Assembly (NCBI GenBank): GCA_015680685.1
Contig: MNCI01015613.1
Coordinates: forward strand, 171,293-235,292
Reading direction: 5' to 3'
DNA length: 64,000 nt
Source of the DNA: Gnetum montanum
Taxonomy: Eukaryota; Streptophyta; Gnetopsida; Gnetales; Gnetaceae
Shown: positions 12,636-24,948 of the stretch, piece after piece
Layout of the letters: each line of letters starts with the position of its first letter
How positions within the stretch are numbered: the first letter of the stretch is position 1
Translations under genes and position numbers: made by a program
Notes under the pieces: model-generated
The model's input: only the letters and a program-made list of their open reading frames with translations
Databases searched by the model: none
What the model was told of the DNA's origin: nothing

Positions 12636-13692
12636 TGTGGAGCAAGTTCACTCCAATAATTAAATCACCTTCAACACACTAAATCTAGATATTATGTAAA
12701 GATAAAACTTTATGCTAGAAAATAAGAAAACTAGCTATATTCAATTAATTTATTAGAAGATTACAATAGGATTCACATAACCCATAAGCATTCAAACCTA
12801 TCACTCTCAAATGATATTGCAGATCATGAGGCTCTACAACCACATAATGATTATTTTTAATGCAAGACACAACCAATATAAATCTCTTCCATAACCTAGG
12901 ACTGAGATCTCAACTGACAAGTGAGATACAAGAGAACAGAACACATAGAGCAACACACCACAAGCTAGTCTTGGAGGTGTAATCACCAATTGCACTCACC
13001 CAATGTGCTCACCCACTTTCTCTTACTTAGATCTCCGCTTTGAAGAGAATTTTCTCTCACTCATTCCCATATTAACAATGGTGAATACATTCATATTTAT
13101 TTGAAATTGAAAGATAAGTTTCCTAGAAACCTTTTTTTCAAATCACCATGATATTTATAAGATGTTTTCAAAATTTTTTCATCTTATCCCTAGTTTTTTT
13201 CATCTTTTTCTATCATGTTCTAGCTATTTCCTAAATTGGGATGGGCATTTTTGGAAGTTTTTCCATCCATCTAGATCATCTCTAGCTTTTCTAGGCCATC
13301 TTCTGTGAAATCCCAGCTCTTAGTTGAAACATCTAATGCTTTTCTAGGACTTCCCCTCTAGTCTTGGGACATTCCAAATTCTAGTGGGATGTTCCAATTT
13401 CTAGTGGGACGTCCCACCTATAAGGGCCAAATACAAAATTTCTATTTTGATGTTTGGAATCTCTAGATGCCTCAAAATAAGTCGCCATAGATCCTAGAAC
13501 CCACTAGACTCATCAAAATGAGTCCAAAATACCCTAAAACATGCCAAAATAGCTAAGAATCATCATCAACAAAAATCAACACAAGAAAAGACACAAAAAT
13601 AGGACACACTCATCTAGGTCTTCTTCAAGCGTGAAACTGGAAAAAACAACCTATAGGACAAGCATAGGAAAATTGAAAGGGGTGTTCCTACA
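12636..13692 (-). repeat. 3' LTR of C2 (about 1057 bp)
   Basis: It pairs with 18464-19532; both share TTCACTCCAATAATTAAATC near the inner end and GGTGTTCCTACA at the outer end. In element orientation it starts TGTAGGAACACC. A repeated GGGACGTCCC-like palindrome lies at about 13385-13425, upstream of a TATA-like stretch. The outer boundary near 12636 is uncertain by a few bases. Confidence 0.8.
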
Positions 13693-13716
13693 CTAGCTCT
13701 ACCACCCTTTAAAAAG
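13693..13716 (-). other. Polypurine tract of C2
   Basis: On the minus strand this reads AAAGGGTGGTAGAGCTAG directly before the LTR start TGTAGG. The equivalent tract before the 3' LTR of C1 (51868-51891) reads TTTTTAAGGGTGGAAGAATAGG, supporting both LTR starts. Confidence 0.7.
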
Positions 13717-13969
13717 TGAACTTATGTAAATAAGTGAGTAGGGATTGACATGATTCCCCACTCAAAATGTTTGGTATCATAAACCCATTCAACATCATCA
13801 ACAAACTAATCCTCCCAATGGATCAAATATTCATGCCTCTTGACTCCCTAAGTGCTAGAAGCTTCCCTTTGCTTGAGTACAATTTTCTTCCTCTCATTCA
13901 AAGGCTTGGACTAATTAATAGCCCCCTTAAACTCATTAATGTTACCCTGTATGTTCTACTCATCAACTA

Positions 13970-16900
13970 GTCCATGATAGTGCATAATATTTGAAACATT
14001 AAACATCATAGGCATACCAATGTCATTTGGTAAATCAATTTTGAAATCATTATCATTAACTTTAGCCTTGATTTTGAAAAGCCCCATCTCCTTGGCTTTG
14101 AATTTGGAGAAGTTAACATATCTCAATCACTTCTTCTTCAAGTGCACACAAAACAATTCATCAACAATAAAATTAGACTTCTACTTATCCTCATTCCTTC
14201 TGAGAACTCTCTCTTCCACCTTCTTCTCAAGATTTAATTTTACTTGTGCATAGAGATCTCTCATCTCTTGCACAAAACTAACACTAAGTTGAGCATCACT
14301 ATCAAAGCTCTTTAAAAAGTCTAGCATCTTTGGACAAAATCCATAATTCACCTCAAATGAACTTTCACCAATTGTAATATGAAAAGCATTATTATACAAA
14401 AACTTAGAATGACGCAACAAGTTTTCCCACCTATCTAGCTATCCATCACACAAACATCTCAATATGTTTAGCAAGGATCTATTCACCACCTCCCTTTGGC
14501 CATCAAATTATGGATGATATGTACTAGAAAAATTCAACTTTATTCCTAAAATCTTTCAAAGGAACCTTCAAAAATCACTTTTAACTTCGAGTCCCTATCA
14601 CTAACAATATTCAAAGGAATACCATGCAACTTTACAGCATGCCGGAAAAATAAATCTGCCACATGAGAAACATAACTCACCTTCTTCAATGGAATAAAAT
14701 GTGTCATCTTGGAAAACCTATCCACATTAATAAAAATAGCATTGTTCCCAATTTTGGTCTTTGGAATACCACTCACAAAGTCCATTGACACACTTTCCCA
14801 TGGACCTTTGGAAATTGGCAAAGACATATAATGTCCATCCACACCTTTACCTTCTTTAAACTTTTGACATGTCAAGCAATCCTTCATAAATTTTGAAACT
14901 TTTGTCATCATGCCAAGCCAAGAAGAGTGCCTACCCACAAGTTCCAATGTCTTATCCCTGCCCATATGTTCTATCATTCCACTACAATGCTTTTTAAACA
15001 AAATCTTCTTTTTAAAATAAAAATTAGGAATACCTACCTTTCTATTCTTGAATAATAGTTTATATTAAATATAATAGTCCCTCCATTGGTCTATCCTATT
15101 TATAAATGGCTCTTTGAGGCTCTTCCAAAACTACCCAAAATCAATTTCATGCTCATACAAAGAATCAAAATCACCCATACCTTCCACATGAGGTATACTA
15201 AAATTTTTCACCCTAGATAATGCATCAGCCACCACATTGGCTTTTCCACTTTTGTGCTTCAACACAAAATTAAAATCTTGTAACTATGCAATTCACCTCA
15301 TGTGCTTTACACTCAATGTCTTTTGTGAGTTTAGAAATTGAAGTGCTTCGTGGTCCATCATCAAAGTGAATTCCTTAGGCAACAAGTAATGCCTCCAATG
15401 CTTGATTGCTTAAAGAATAGTATACAACACCTTCTCATATATGCTCTATTTTTGCCTTCACTCATTCAACTTTTCAAAAAAGAAAGCAACAATCCTACCT
15501 TGTTGTGAAAGTACCCCACCAATGGTAAATCCACTTGCATCCATCTCCACTTGAAAAAGCTCCTAAAAATATGAAATTGCAAGCACTAGTTCACTGGCAA
15601 TCTTTACTTTCCATAGGTCAAAGCTCCCTTGGGTTTCATTATTCCATCTAAATTCTTTATTTTTATTTAACAAAGCAGACATAGACCATGAAAGACCACT
15701 AAAATTTTTAATGAACCATATATAAAAACCTTCTAAACTAAGGAACGATCTTACCTCTCCAACATTCTTAGGAGTTAGCCAATTCCTTATACAATTTCCC
15801 TTGGTAGCTTCCATTCAAATTTTATTTTTAGAAACCACATGATCTAAATAAGTTATTTCCTTCTTGAAGAAATAATGTTTCTTCACGTTGATCACCAACT
15901 ATGCCTCCTCCAACTTAAGGAACATCATTATCAAGTGATCCAAGTACTCTTCCTCATTAGAGCTATACACTAAAATATCATCAAAAAAGATAATATAGTA
16001 CTTACCAATCAAATCCTTTAATACATCATGCATCAACCTCATGAATGTAGCAGGTGCATTCATGCGCCCAAATGGCATCACCAACCACTCAAACAACCGA
16101 TCCAATGTTTTGAAGGCTATATTCTACTCATCACCAGGCCTAATTTTGATTTCATGGTAATCACTCTTCAAATCAATTTTGCTAAGAATCTCAACATTGA
16201 TAAGGACATCAAGGATATCATCTATCCTTGGAATAGGAAACCTATACCTCACTATATACTATTCATAGCCCTAGAATTAATTCACATCCTCCATTCATTT
16301 CTATCCTTCTTTGGAATTTCTACTACTAGAAATACACAAGTTAAAATGGATTTTCTAATCAAGTCATTTGCAAGTAACCCATCTACTTACCTTTGTATTC
16401 AACCCTTTGATTTGGTGCCATTTGTTAAGCTTTCTCATTTGCAATGGTAGCACTAGCAATGAAGTCAATCTGATGTTGTACATTCCTCATTGATGGTAGT
16501 TCATCCAATCCCCCCTTGAACACCTTGGGGAATTTCTCCTTCAGGCCTAGCACACCTATAGGATGTTCAACCTACACATCATCATGGTTAGTAGCAACTA
16601 TTGTTATAATAACAAAACCAAAACTAATTTCATCATGTTCCATAATATATTTTCTCTTTCCTAGAAGGATTAAGGAAGCATTAAGAGAGTTCTACTACCT
16701 CACTTATTTAGCTATCATAGGAATCAAATCATGGATTCCATCAAGTCTAGCAACACTCCACATATTTCTTGCTCCATCAAAATGAGCACCATTGTCAAAA
16801 TTCCAAAGTCTACCAAGAATTACATCAACACAATCTATTGGAAGCACGTCACACTTCACAACATCATGAAAACTTCCAATTTTAAATTTCAAAGTACATT

Positions 16901-17065
16901 ATTCCCTCACATCTTGGGAAAAATCTTTAGACAACCAATGCACCTTATAGGGTCTAGGATGAGGATTAGTTACCAAACCCAATCTAGAAACTACCCTAGA
17001 AGAAATAACATTTTCTTAGGCTCCCCCATCAATCAAAACATGAACACATTCCCTAGTAAGCAAAC
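13970..17065 (-). pseudogene. pol: Decayed pol polyprotein of C2 (PR, RT, RNase H, IN)
   Basis: Protease (about 17065-16704) shows VHVLIDGGA with the catalytic Asp, ENVISSRVV after a stop, and CVDVILGRLW. RT (about 16450-15850) keeps [19 protein letters not shown] and an intact FFDDILVYS active site at 16105-15899. RNase H follows (15814 to about 15200). Integrase (15001-14546) has HxxCLTCQKFK zinc-region residues, then MDFVSGIPKT and VDRFSKMTHFIPLKK. The C-terminal part (14420 to about 14000) has a KVNDNDFKIDLP...FNVS block, typical of the SH3-like tail of plant Ty3/gypsy integrases; no chromodomain was found. Stops and frameshifts break it. In an intact element this polyprotein would mature, copy and integrate the element. 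Confidence 0.8.
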
Positions 17066-18400
17066 AACTAGCCCCAATATGAAACAAAAATTTCCTATTA
17101 GAATGATTTCTTCTATTTACATTCCCCATGAATGCACAAGAATTTAATTTAGAAACATCCTTAATTTTTGAAGCATTAGGATTACCTCTTTAAAGAGCTT
17201 GGATTGATGTCTCCTTCATCTCCATGGTTTACGCATTTTTACCCTTGGCTACCCTGTGAAGAGGACATTCCCATTACTTGTGTCTCCATTCTCCACATTT
17301 GAAGCACTATAGTTTTGATGATTTGTTGCCTTGATCCATGCCTTCCTTTTCTTGATCCCTCTTGGATTTTTCCTCATCAACTCTCTTATTTTTCTTATCT
17401 TGGATACCCTCCTTGTCTTTAGATTTAGACTTGGATCTCTTATCAAATCTAGATTCCTTCTCCTTCCCCTTGAAATTTTGTTTACTTTTATTTCCAAATC
17501 TACCTAATTTCTTCTTAGCCTTTAGTGCCAAATCATAAGCCTCATCAAGGGTTTATAGCTTATAAAAGAACAACTCTTGCTGGTACACCATTTTAAGACC
17601 TCCTAAAAAGATTGAAGCATGTTCATACTCTTCCCAATTTATCTTAGCTTCATGGAATAAATCAAAAAAGTCAATGTAGAATTCTTTGACATTGTTATTA
17701 CCTTACCTTAGAAATTTCAACTTCATAATGGTTTTTTGTCTTTGATGAGACTATTCAAATTTCCTTTTCAACTTGTATTTCATCATATTCCAACCTTTGA
17801 TAAGTTGACCATTTCATCCTTTATAACCCTCAGACTACTTTTCCCATCAAGTAGAAGCCATACCTTCTAATTTGGATTTACCAATAATTACCCTCTAGTT
17901 ATTTGGTATCTCTTACAACTAAAAATGCTTCCCAAGTGTCTTCGGCCAACTTGTAAAAGCATTGATGTCCTCTACATCATTGAAAGTCTTCAACTCTACA
18001 TATGCAAGTCTTGAAGCATTTCTGAATGCTCTAATAAGCCTTACTTCATCTTCATCGTCAAGCTTGCTTGAAGAAGTATTTAATGCCACTAGAGCCCTTG
18101 GAGTTTACATATGAGGAATAGGATTCCCTCCCAGTGGAATCCTTAGTTAATGGTTTCCAATACTTCCATAACTGAATTGACCTTCCTCTTCATCCACTCC
18201 ATCTCCACCTAGCTATGAAACTTTGTCATTTGAACATACATGTTATTCACCTTTGTGAGCTAGAATATGGCTAGGGCTAGCATGTTTGTCCACCTTTGTA
18301 CTAATTTCATCTAACCAAGCAACCATCATCTAGAAGGAAGACTTCATGCTCTTCATGTCTCGATTCAAAGCTTGTGCCTATTTCTTCTTGTGTGCCATTC
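17066..18400 (-). pseudogene. gag: Decayed gag of C2 with zinc knuckle
   Basis: The probable start, at about 18400, reads MAHKKK on the minus strand, much like MAPKKK at the start of the C1 ORF (49457). A Lys/Arg-rich segment lies at 17531-17307. It is followed by a nucleic-acid-binding knuckle of CX2CX4HX4C form, CFKCGEWRH then a stop then WEC, at about 17303-17262. That order (basic region, then knuckle, then protease) is standard for Ty3/gypsy gag. Several stops interrupt it. Confidence 0.7.
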
Positions 18401-18447
18401 AAAATTGACAAAATTATGGGTCAAAATCCAAGCAACAATAAAATTAA

Positions 18448-18459
18448 GCTTTGATACCA
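18448..18459 (-). other. Primer-binding site of C2 (initiator tRNA-Met)
   Basis: On the minus strand this is TGGTATCAAAGC, one change from the common plant site TGGTATCAGAGC, four bases inside the 5' LTR. Confidence 0.85.
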
Positions 18460-18463
18460 AAAA

Positions 18464-19532
18464 TGCTAGAGAAATTTCACTCCAATAATTAAATCACATA
18501 CAACACACTAAATCCAGATATTATGTAAAGATAAACATTTATGCTAGAAAACAAGAAAACTGCCTATCTTTACAATTTATTTGAACATTACAATAAGGTT
18601 GACATAATACACAACCATTCAAAACTTATCAAACTGAAATGATATTATAGAGCATGAGCCTCTACAACCACACAATGGTTATTCTTAATGCAAAACACAA
18701 CCAATAGAAATCTCTCCCACAACCTGGGACTAAGATCTCAACTTACAAGTGACATACAATAGAATAGAACATATAGACCAACACACCACAAGCTGGTCTT
18801 AGAGCTACAATTACCAGTTGCACTCATCCAATGTGCTCACCCACTCTCTCTTACATAGCTCTCCACTCTCAAGAGCATTTTCTCTCACTCATTTCCATAT
18901 TAACAATGGTAAATACATTAATATTTATTTGAAACCCAAAGATAAGAATCCTAGAAACCTTGTCTCAACTCACCATGAGGTTTTCTAAATGTATTTCAAG
19001 TCTTCTCATATTCTCCCTGGTTGTTTCCATCTTTTTCCATCATGTTCTAGCTATTTCCCAAATTGGGATGGGTATTTTTGGAAGTTTCCCCATCTGTCTA
19101 GGTTGTCTCTAGCTTTTTTGGAACATCTCCTACAAAACCAAGCTCTCAGTTGGGGCATTTGCTACTTTTTTGGGACACCCCATTTGGTCCTAGGACATCC
19201 CAAATTCTCATGGGATGTCTCAGTTGGAACGTCCCAATTTCTAGTGGGACGTTCCACCTACAAGGGCCAAATACAAAAGTGCCTATTTTTATATCTAGAA
19301 CCTCTAGATGCTTCCAAACAAGTTCCCATAGATTCTAGAACCCCCTAGACTCATCAAAATGAGTCCAAAACACCCTGAAACATGTCAAAACATCCAAGAA
19401 TCATCATCAGCAAAAATCAACATGAAAAGACACACAAAAATAGGAAAGATACATCCAAGTCTTCTTCAAGTGTGAAACCTACAAAAACAACTTATAAGAA
19501 AAGCACAAGGGAATCAAAGAGGTGTTCCTACA
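18464..19532 (-). repeat. 5' LTR of C2 (about 1069 bp)
   Basis: In element orientation it starts TGTAGGAACACCTC (ending at plus 19532) and ends CTCTAGCA before the primer site. A cluster of imperfect GGGACGTCCC palindromes lies at about 19190-19260. It is homologous to the LTRs of C1 (48310, 51892), with much divergence in the R-U5 half. The short ORFs overlapping 18989-19348 are LTR sequence. Confidence 0.8.
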
Positions 19533-22500
19533 CCATGATGCTAATCCATGCTCTTCCCATTATGATACAAAATTATTCCTTATTATTTTCCACATGGATA
19601 CTAAGGAAATCTATTGAATATGATCAGCCCACTGATGGTAGTCACAACATAATCAACTTACCCTAGTGAAGTTGTCACTAATTGATCTATAAGCCCTAGT
19701 ATGATGTTACACTTCTTCATCAAAAAATGGTTCAAGGCTTTATACATCTATTAAGAAATAAGGTTTAGGTTTGAACTTAATTCTAGTAGAGCCTTACATG
19801 ATGGATTTTTTGCAATCTTTAAATAAGTTAAGGAAATCTTAGGTGCACCCTTTTATCTAAAATAGGCCCTTCTTTAATCATATTAGTTATTGCATGAGTA
19901 AACATGATAACCTTTACATTAGATTCTAACTAGTAATTACTACTAGTGGTGAAGAAGGACTTTGAAATAATTAGGTGATGATTGGAATTTCTACCAATAG
20001 ATCTTATGCTTATCTAGTAAAGCTTATAAGCCTAGTAGCTCCCTTAGTAGGCATGAAAATTATCCTAAATTCCTAGTCTTGCATTCCAAACTACTAGCTC
20101 TATCATCTACTTGGGTGTTAACAAAATCTATGATAATTTTTGATGAGGCCATGGTGGAAAATCCACCTACAAAGACAATGGTAGCATAAGTGAAAGAGGA
20201 TTTGAAGGTTAGTATAAGGATTAATGCAAAGCATAGGATGATGGCTCGACTTGTGGAGTAGTAGGATGGTGGTATTCAAGAGAACAGAAATAATGTGGGG
20301 GAGAATGGATAGTTAGATCATTAAGCAAGATAGATTATTAAACATAATAATTGTAAAAATCTAGCTAATAGTAAAAATACTATTTCCTTGATGGTGGCAT
20401 CCCCCATAGCTATGAAGCTTTCCACTACTAATAGTACTACTCTTAAGGTTATGGAGATACACCATGCTAATAATAGTATGGTTGATGGTCTTAGCAATAA
20501 TTATCCCATGGGCAAGGTGATCTCCTAGACATCTACTTCTTGATAAACTTTAGATTTAGTGCATATGCACCTAATTATTATGTAGAAGAAATCATGTATG
20601 ATATTATAGGGTAAGCAATGAATTGTATTGGCATATGTCACATTCATCATCTTATTTTATTTTTATATCAACAACCTCTTCTACTATAGCACTTTTTCCC
20701 ATTTATTAGTACATGTTCCTTTCTATCTCTTTCTTCTTCTTCCTTTTCCAAATCCTACTTAGGTTTAATTTGCTTGTTTTTTTCCTCCATAATTTTTAGA
20801 GTGAATGAGAATTTTTCATACACTAAGTTCCACATCTTATTGCCCTTATTCATGATTGCAAAAATATATTTTTGCATGAACAAGATCTCCATCTAAACAT
20901 GCTCTTTGAGGGATCCTTTTTTTTTCTCTCATTGGCATGAACATCTTTCTTCTAAAGAGATGGATCCTTATTGTACCTCTTAGTAATCTTTTCCAATATG
21001 AGCTCTTTCTTTTCTTTGGCCACTTATTCTATCAGCTTCTAAACTTGATGGACCTTTAGTTCTGATAGGCTTCCTTTGGGTATAAAATCCAAGAGTTTTA
21101 AAACTTCTATTTCTTATATAATTTGTGGTATATTTTAGCTATTTTTTTTAAAGAAGTTATGGCCTAGGTATTATTGCAATAAAAATAATACATGTCCAAA
21201 GCTACATCAAAAGACTCATAAGTTTCTTTCTTCCATCCTTGAATCTACTTCCTCAAAGTGGACACTCTACAATAATTTTAGTACTTAACATTAAAGAGCT
21301 TATTTATTGTGATCCATCTATGGATAAAATTAAGTTTCAATGCTTCCTATCAACTTTCTGCCATTTTTGGGAGTGTTCTTGGAAATAACTCTAAATTGTC
21401 ATTTTTTCTTAATATTTTATGGGAAGCAAATATCATGGGAGGCTTGCTAATAGTTTTATGGATATGCATTATAGCCACATTCAAATTTGGAAATGTTATT
21501 CATCTATAATTACTTGATGCAAATCTCCTTCTAATGCCTGATTACAATACTCATTTCCTTCTTAATATTGATCATACCTATGGTATCCAAAAACAGCTCA
21601 TCATCTTTATCTAACCTAGTAAGATCTTTATCATGGTTAAGATCATGATCTTCTTTATCATCATAACCCCTCTAAAATTCTCCTCTATGTATATTTTTCT
21701 ACTTTCTATTATGATTCTTTTCTTAGGTTCTCTTAGGATTTCTTCTGGGATACTCCTTAGGATGTTGATTTATGTTTCTTCTCTCCCATCCATGTTTTCC
21801 CCATTAAAGCTTAATGATAAAGAGGATGAAGTGGATCGTGAGTTAGAAGAGCTACATCAACCTAGCCTCTAACTATGGTCTCTTTGTGCACTTGTCCTTG
21901 ATCTACTAGAGATCCTAGGAATTAAAGACCTCCTTATTCTAGGATCTTGTCCATCCTTCCTAGGATTGTCTTTTGAGATAAAGCATAGTATTACATTCCC
22001 TAGGTTTTCAGGATTGAAGATGAAGTAAATACAAGTAATGACTTGATCTCCTTAATCAATGAGTTGTGTCTTCTTTCTTAGATTAGAATGTAACATGTAC
22101 ATTATATTTTCCCTTTTCATGCTCACACCTTTCCTCCATTTGGTGGTCCAACCTATACTAGGCCTTCCTAGGTTGGTAGGACTTGGGCGTATGCTTTTCA
22201 ATTTAATACCCCACTAAAGTATGTTCAATTCCAATATTTAGAAATGCTATTTGGAGCATGGGTGGGATTGGTCTATTAAGTGGTAGCACAATATCACCTT
22301 GCAAATCCATCAACAAGAGTTATTTATCTTGGTGATATATAAACATGAAGTTAAAAAAATTAGTGACCCTCACTTAATATGGTACTCTCAAGTCCTTAGT
22401 ATCATCACTTTTGTCATAGTTTCCTTTAAGGTTGCCTTCTAACAATAGGCTAGTTGATCTATGAAAGGTAAACATGATTCAATTAGTTATGTGAAACTTG

Positions 22501-22589
22501 AATTAATATCAAATATTTCAATAGATAAATCTTTTAAATCTTTAATAACAATCTCATATAATGGTAACTAACTAAACTACTAACACTAT
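19533..22589 (-). mobile_element. gag: Element 3, right fragment: decayed gag and protease start
   Basis: This continues the Athila/Tat-like copy interrupted at 12635. The first ~400 bases match the protease region of element 1 (near 8030-8350; for example CCATGCTCTTCCC against CCATGCTCTCCCC). Gag is seen on the minus strand at about 20870-20790, where KMWNLVYEKFSFTLKIMEEK matches QMWDSLDSRFETILKIVEES in element A. Stops and frameshifts are denser than in elements 1, 2 or A, so this is the oldest of the four Athila-like gag copies. Plus-strand ORFs here are shadows. Confidence 0.6.
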
Positions 22590-22608
22590 CCCTAATAACA
22601 ATGCCAAA
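22590..22608 (-). other. Primer-binding site of element 3 (degenerate tRNA-Asp type)
   Basis: On the minus strand this is TTTGGCATTGTTATTAGGG, matching TGGCACCGTTGCCAAGGA of element A apart from several C-to-T or G-to-A changes. It abuts the LTR end TTATTCATCA. Confidence 0.6.
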
Positions 22609-23400
22609 TGATGAATAACGAGTATATCTAATGTCTAACCATATGACCTACAAGCATTGTAATAAATCATGTCATAATCTATAAATGGGCTAACTATTGC
22701 ATTTAGTTTCATTAGGTACTCCCAGATCACTATCTTTCTAGTTAAACTTATAGTGGTGCTTATAACACATGCTTAAGCCAAACAAATTACTTCTATTCAA
22801 TCTCTAATGATATCTGAATCTTCAAAAAAAATTCTAGCTATCTTACATTAACAATTCAACCTTATTTTTTATTATCATACCCTATCATAATTTCATTCTA
22901 TGTGCTATTTTGGCTATAGATTAAACATATATGTAATAGCAATGCATTTCAGTCATTCTAAGAAAAATTGTTGGTAATTGTTATTATCCAAATCATTATT
23001 TGTTACTTTCTAGTATTTATTCCTTTGACATGGTTTCAAGATTTTTTCTTTATTTTGAAAAAGATTTTAGAGAGTTTATGCTTCTAACAATCTAAAACCA
23101 TACTAGCTTTGTATCCTTTCTACATTCATCATTATGGTCAAATGATGAAATGATGTAACTATTGAAGGCAATGCAAAGCAAATGACTATGTCTTTGGCTT
23201 TTTAATTAGTTATTTTCCTCAAAACTCCTAATTTTCTTAAAATCATTTTATTACAAAATCAAAGAGAAATTTATTATGTATTATATTATAAATGTTAATA
23301 TAATAATATAAAATAAACATTTTTGATATATTACTATAATAGATGAAAATTTTTTCTACTATATGTAATTAGTGAGATATTACTCACTTGGCTAACAAGT
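22609..23400 (-). repeat. LTR of element 3 (outer end uncertain)
   Basis: It starts on the plus strand at TGATGAATAACG, next to the primer site. Its first ~80 bases resemble the LTR of element 1 (TCTAACCATATGACCTACAA against CCTAACCATATGAATCACAA). The outer boundary is lost in AT-rich sequence; 23400 is an estimate from the length of the related LTR. Confidence 0.45.
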
Positions 23401-24007
23401 GTATCTTGTGATGTGAAGGTCGTAGATTTGATGCATGGTAATTTGATAGTTATGTTTTTTTCTTTAAAGTACTATGTTAATAATTTTTATATTGGGCTAT
23501 TTTCTAGAGGGTCAAATGATAATTAGAAATATGCCTTTAAGCAATGCCCCAAGGTTAGTATAAGGTATTGATACATTTCTTTGTACCAAATATGTTTGAA
23601 TGCAAACTAACTAATCAACCAACCACTTATGCTCATAATTACAATATTTTCATTGGATTTAAATAAATAAATATGGCAAGATAATTATATATGATGAGGA
23701 AAAAAATTTTAAATGGATTATATTGTAAATGAATTTTTATCAAAATTTTAAAAGGAAATCATATTGCAAAATTAAAATATAAATTAATATAATAAACAAT
23801 AATAGAGTAACAATTTTCTATGATAATATTTAGTAAGTCATAAGTTATGATAAATAATTTTTAAAGACTAAAAAAATAAAAGCATAAAAATCATCCAAAT
23901 AATTGAATAATATCTTTTGTTTTAACTTAGCATGAAATCCTTATTATAAGCTCATAGTTCATCATCATGTTGGCATATTTATAACAAGTAATTAAATAAT
24001 ATATATG
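23401..24007. other. AT-rich stretch, no gene recognised
   Basis: Very AT-rich sequence with no extended coding frame. It is the left flank of element 2. Its last part (about 23925-23990) is similar to the right flank of element 2 (32927-32985), see findings. Confidence 0.5.
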
Positions 24008-24012
24008 GCTTT

Positions 24013-24801
24013 TGATGAGCTTTCAGGTACCCCTACGCTCAACCATATGAATACGAGCGTGTACGTGTGATCTGATAAAACTTCGTGGATGGACTAGTTG
24101 TGGTACCTAGATAGTTATATGGTGATCACAATTTGTTGTTTTCCCACATGGACTAGTAGTAGCTTTGTCATGTATGGTTTAGTCTAGAGTGAGGCATATG
24201 ATGTTGTCCTAATCTCTATGTTACTCTCGATAATAGAAAAGATAAATTGATTAAATTAATAATAAGAGCAAAACCTAAATAAGCCTATGGTGATGGTATC
24301 TATCCTTAACCATACGTACATGTCTTGGACTTCATGGGATTATTGCTAGGTGTGCCAAGTATTTGCACATAAATGCTCATCGTTAAGGCATACACATTCC
24401 GCTTAATGACAAGAAAAGTAGATAATAATAAATCAACTATTAACTAAAGAAGACATTAAATAATTAAAACAATGAAATTAATCTAAGTGAATGTTGTAAT
24501 GATGAAAGTAATCTCGATCTTTATTGCCAATCATGCATGTGTCCAAGTACATCACACTCAAACAAAGGCATCGTACAATTACAAACATCACACTGTAGGC
24601 ATGCATTAAGAATAATTGAAAGCTAAACTACCAAAAGAAAAGAACTTCTAACTCTCTAATGATGTCATAATCCCCACGTTGTGCGCCTGACTATTGTATT
24701 TATAGGCTAACATATGAATCATGATATTGTGTATACGATATCGTATCCAAGTTGCAATATTGCATACTCGATATTAGGGCCTAGCAAATCGTGATTCATC
24801 A
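24013..24801 (-). repeat. 3' LTR of element 2 (789 bp)
   Basis: In element orientation it starts TGATGAATCACG (at 24801) and ends TCATCA at 24013. The first ~95 bases hold ATATCGAGTATGC, a 14-bp palindrome TACGATATCGTA and further ATAT-centred repeats, then the TATA box CCTATAAATAC (about 24708-24698). U3 is thus shorter than 100 bp. Confidence 0.85.
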
Positions 24802-24826
24802 TACCCCCACGACTAAGTAAAAACTC
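24802..24826 (-). other. Polypurine tract of element 2
   Basis: On the minus strand this reads ACTTAGTCGTGGGGGTA immediately before the LTR start TGATGAAT. The same string with one change ends the pol gene of element B (57490-57505), see findings. Confidence 0.7.
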
Positions 24827-24948
24827 GTCCTTGAGTTAATATAATGTGAAATGAGCCTCTTACAAAAAATTATGAAGGTATGGAATTATTGACTACTACT
24901 AACTCACCATGCCACAGTATGGGAACACAAAATACAAAATGTTGAAAC

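Larger units (their letters stand above)
12636..19532 (-). mobile_element. Element C2: complete Ty3/gypsy LTR retrotransposon, tRNA-Met primed, inserted in element 3
   Basis: Two LTRs (18464-19532 as 5', 12636-13692 as 3') bracket gag, protease, RT, RNase H and integrase, all on the minus strand and in the Ty3/gypsy order. The primer site is TGGTATCAAAGC and a purine-rich tract adjoins the 3' LTR. Total length is about 6.9 kb. Sequences flanking both ends belong to the protease region of element 3. A clean 5-bp target duplication is not visible, probably through decay at the ends. All genes carry stops. Confidence 0.85.
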
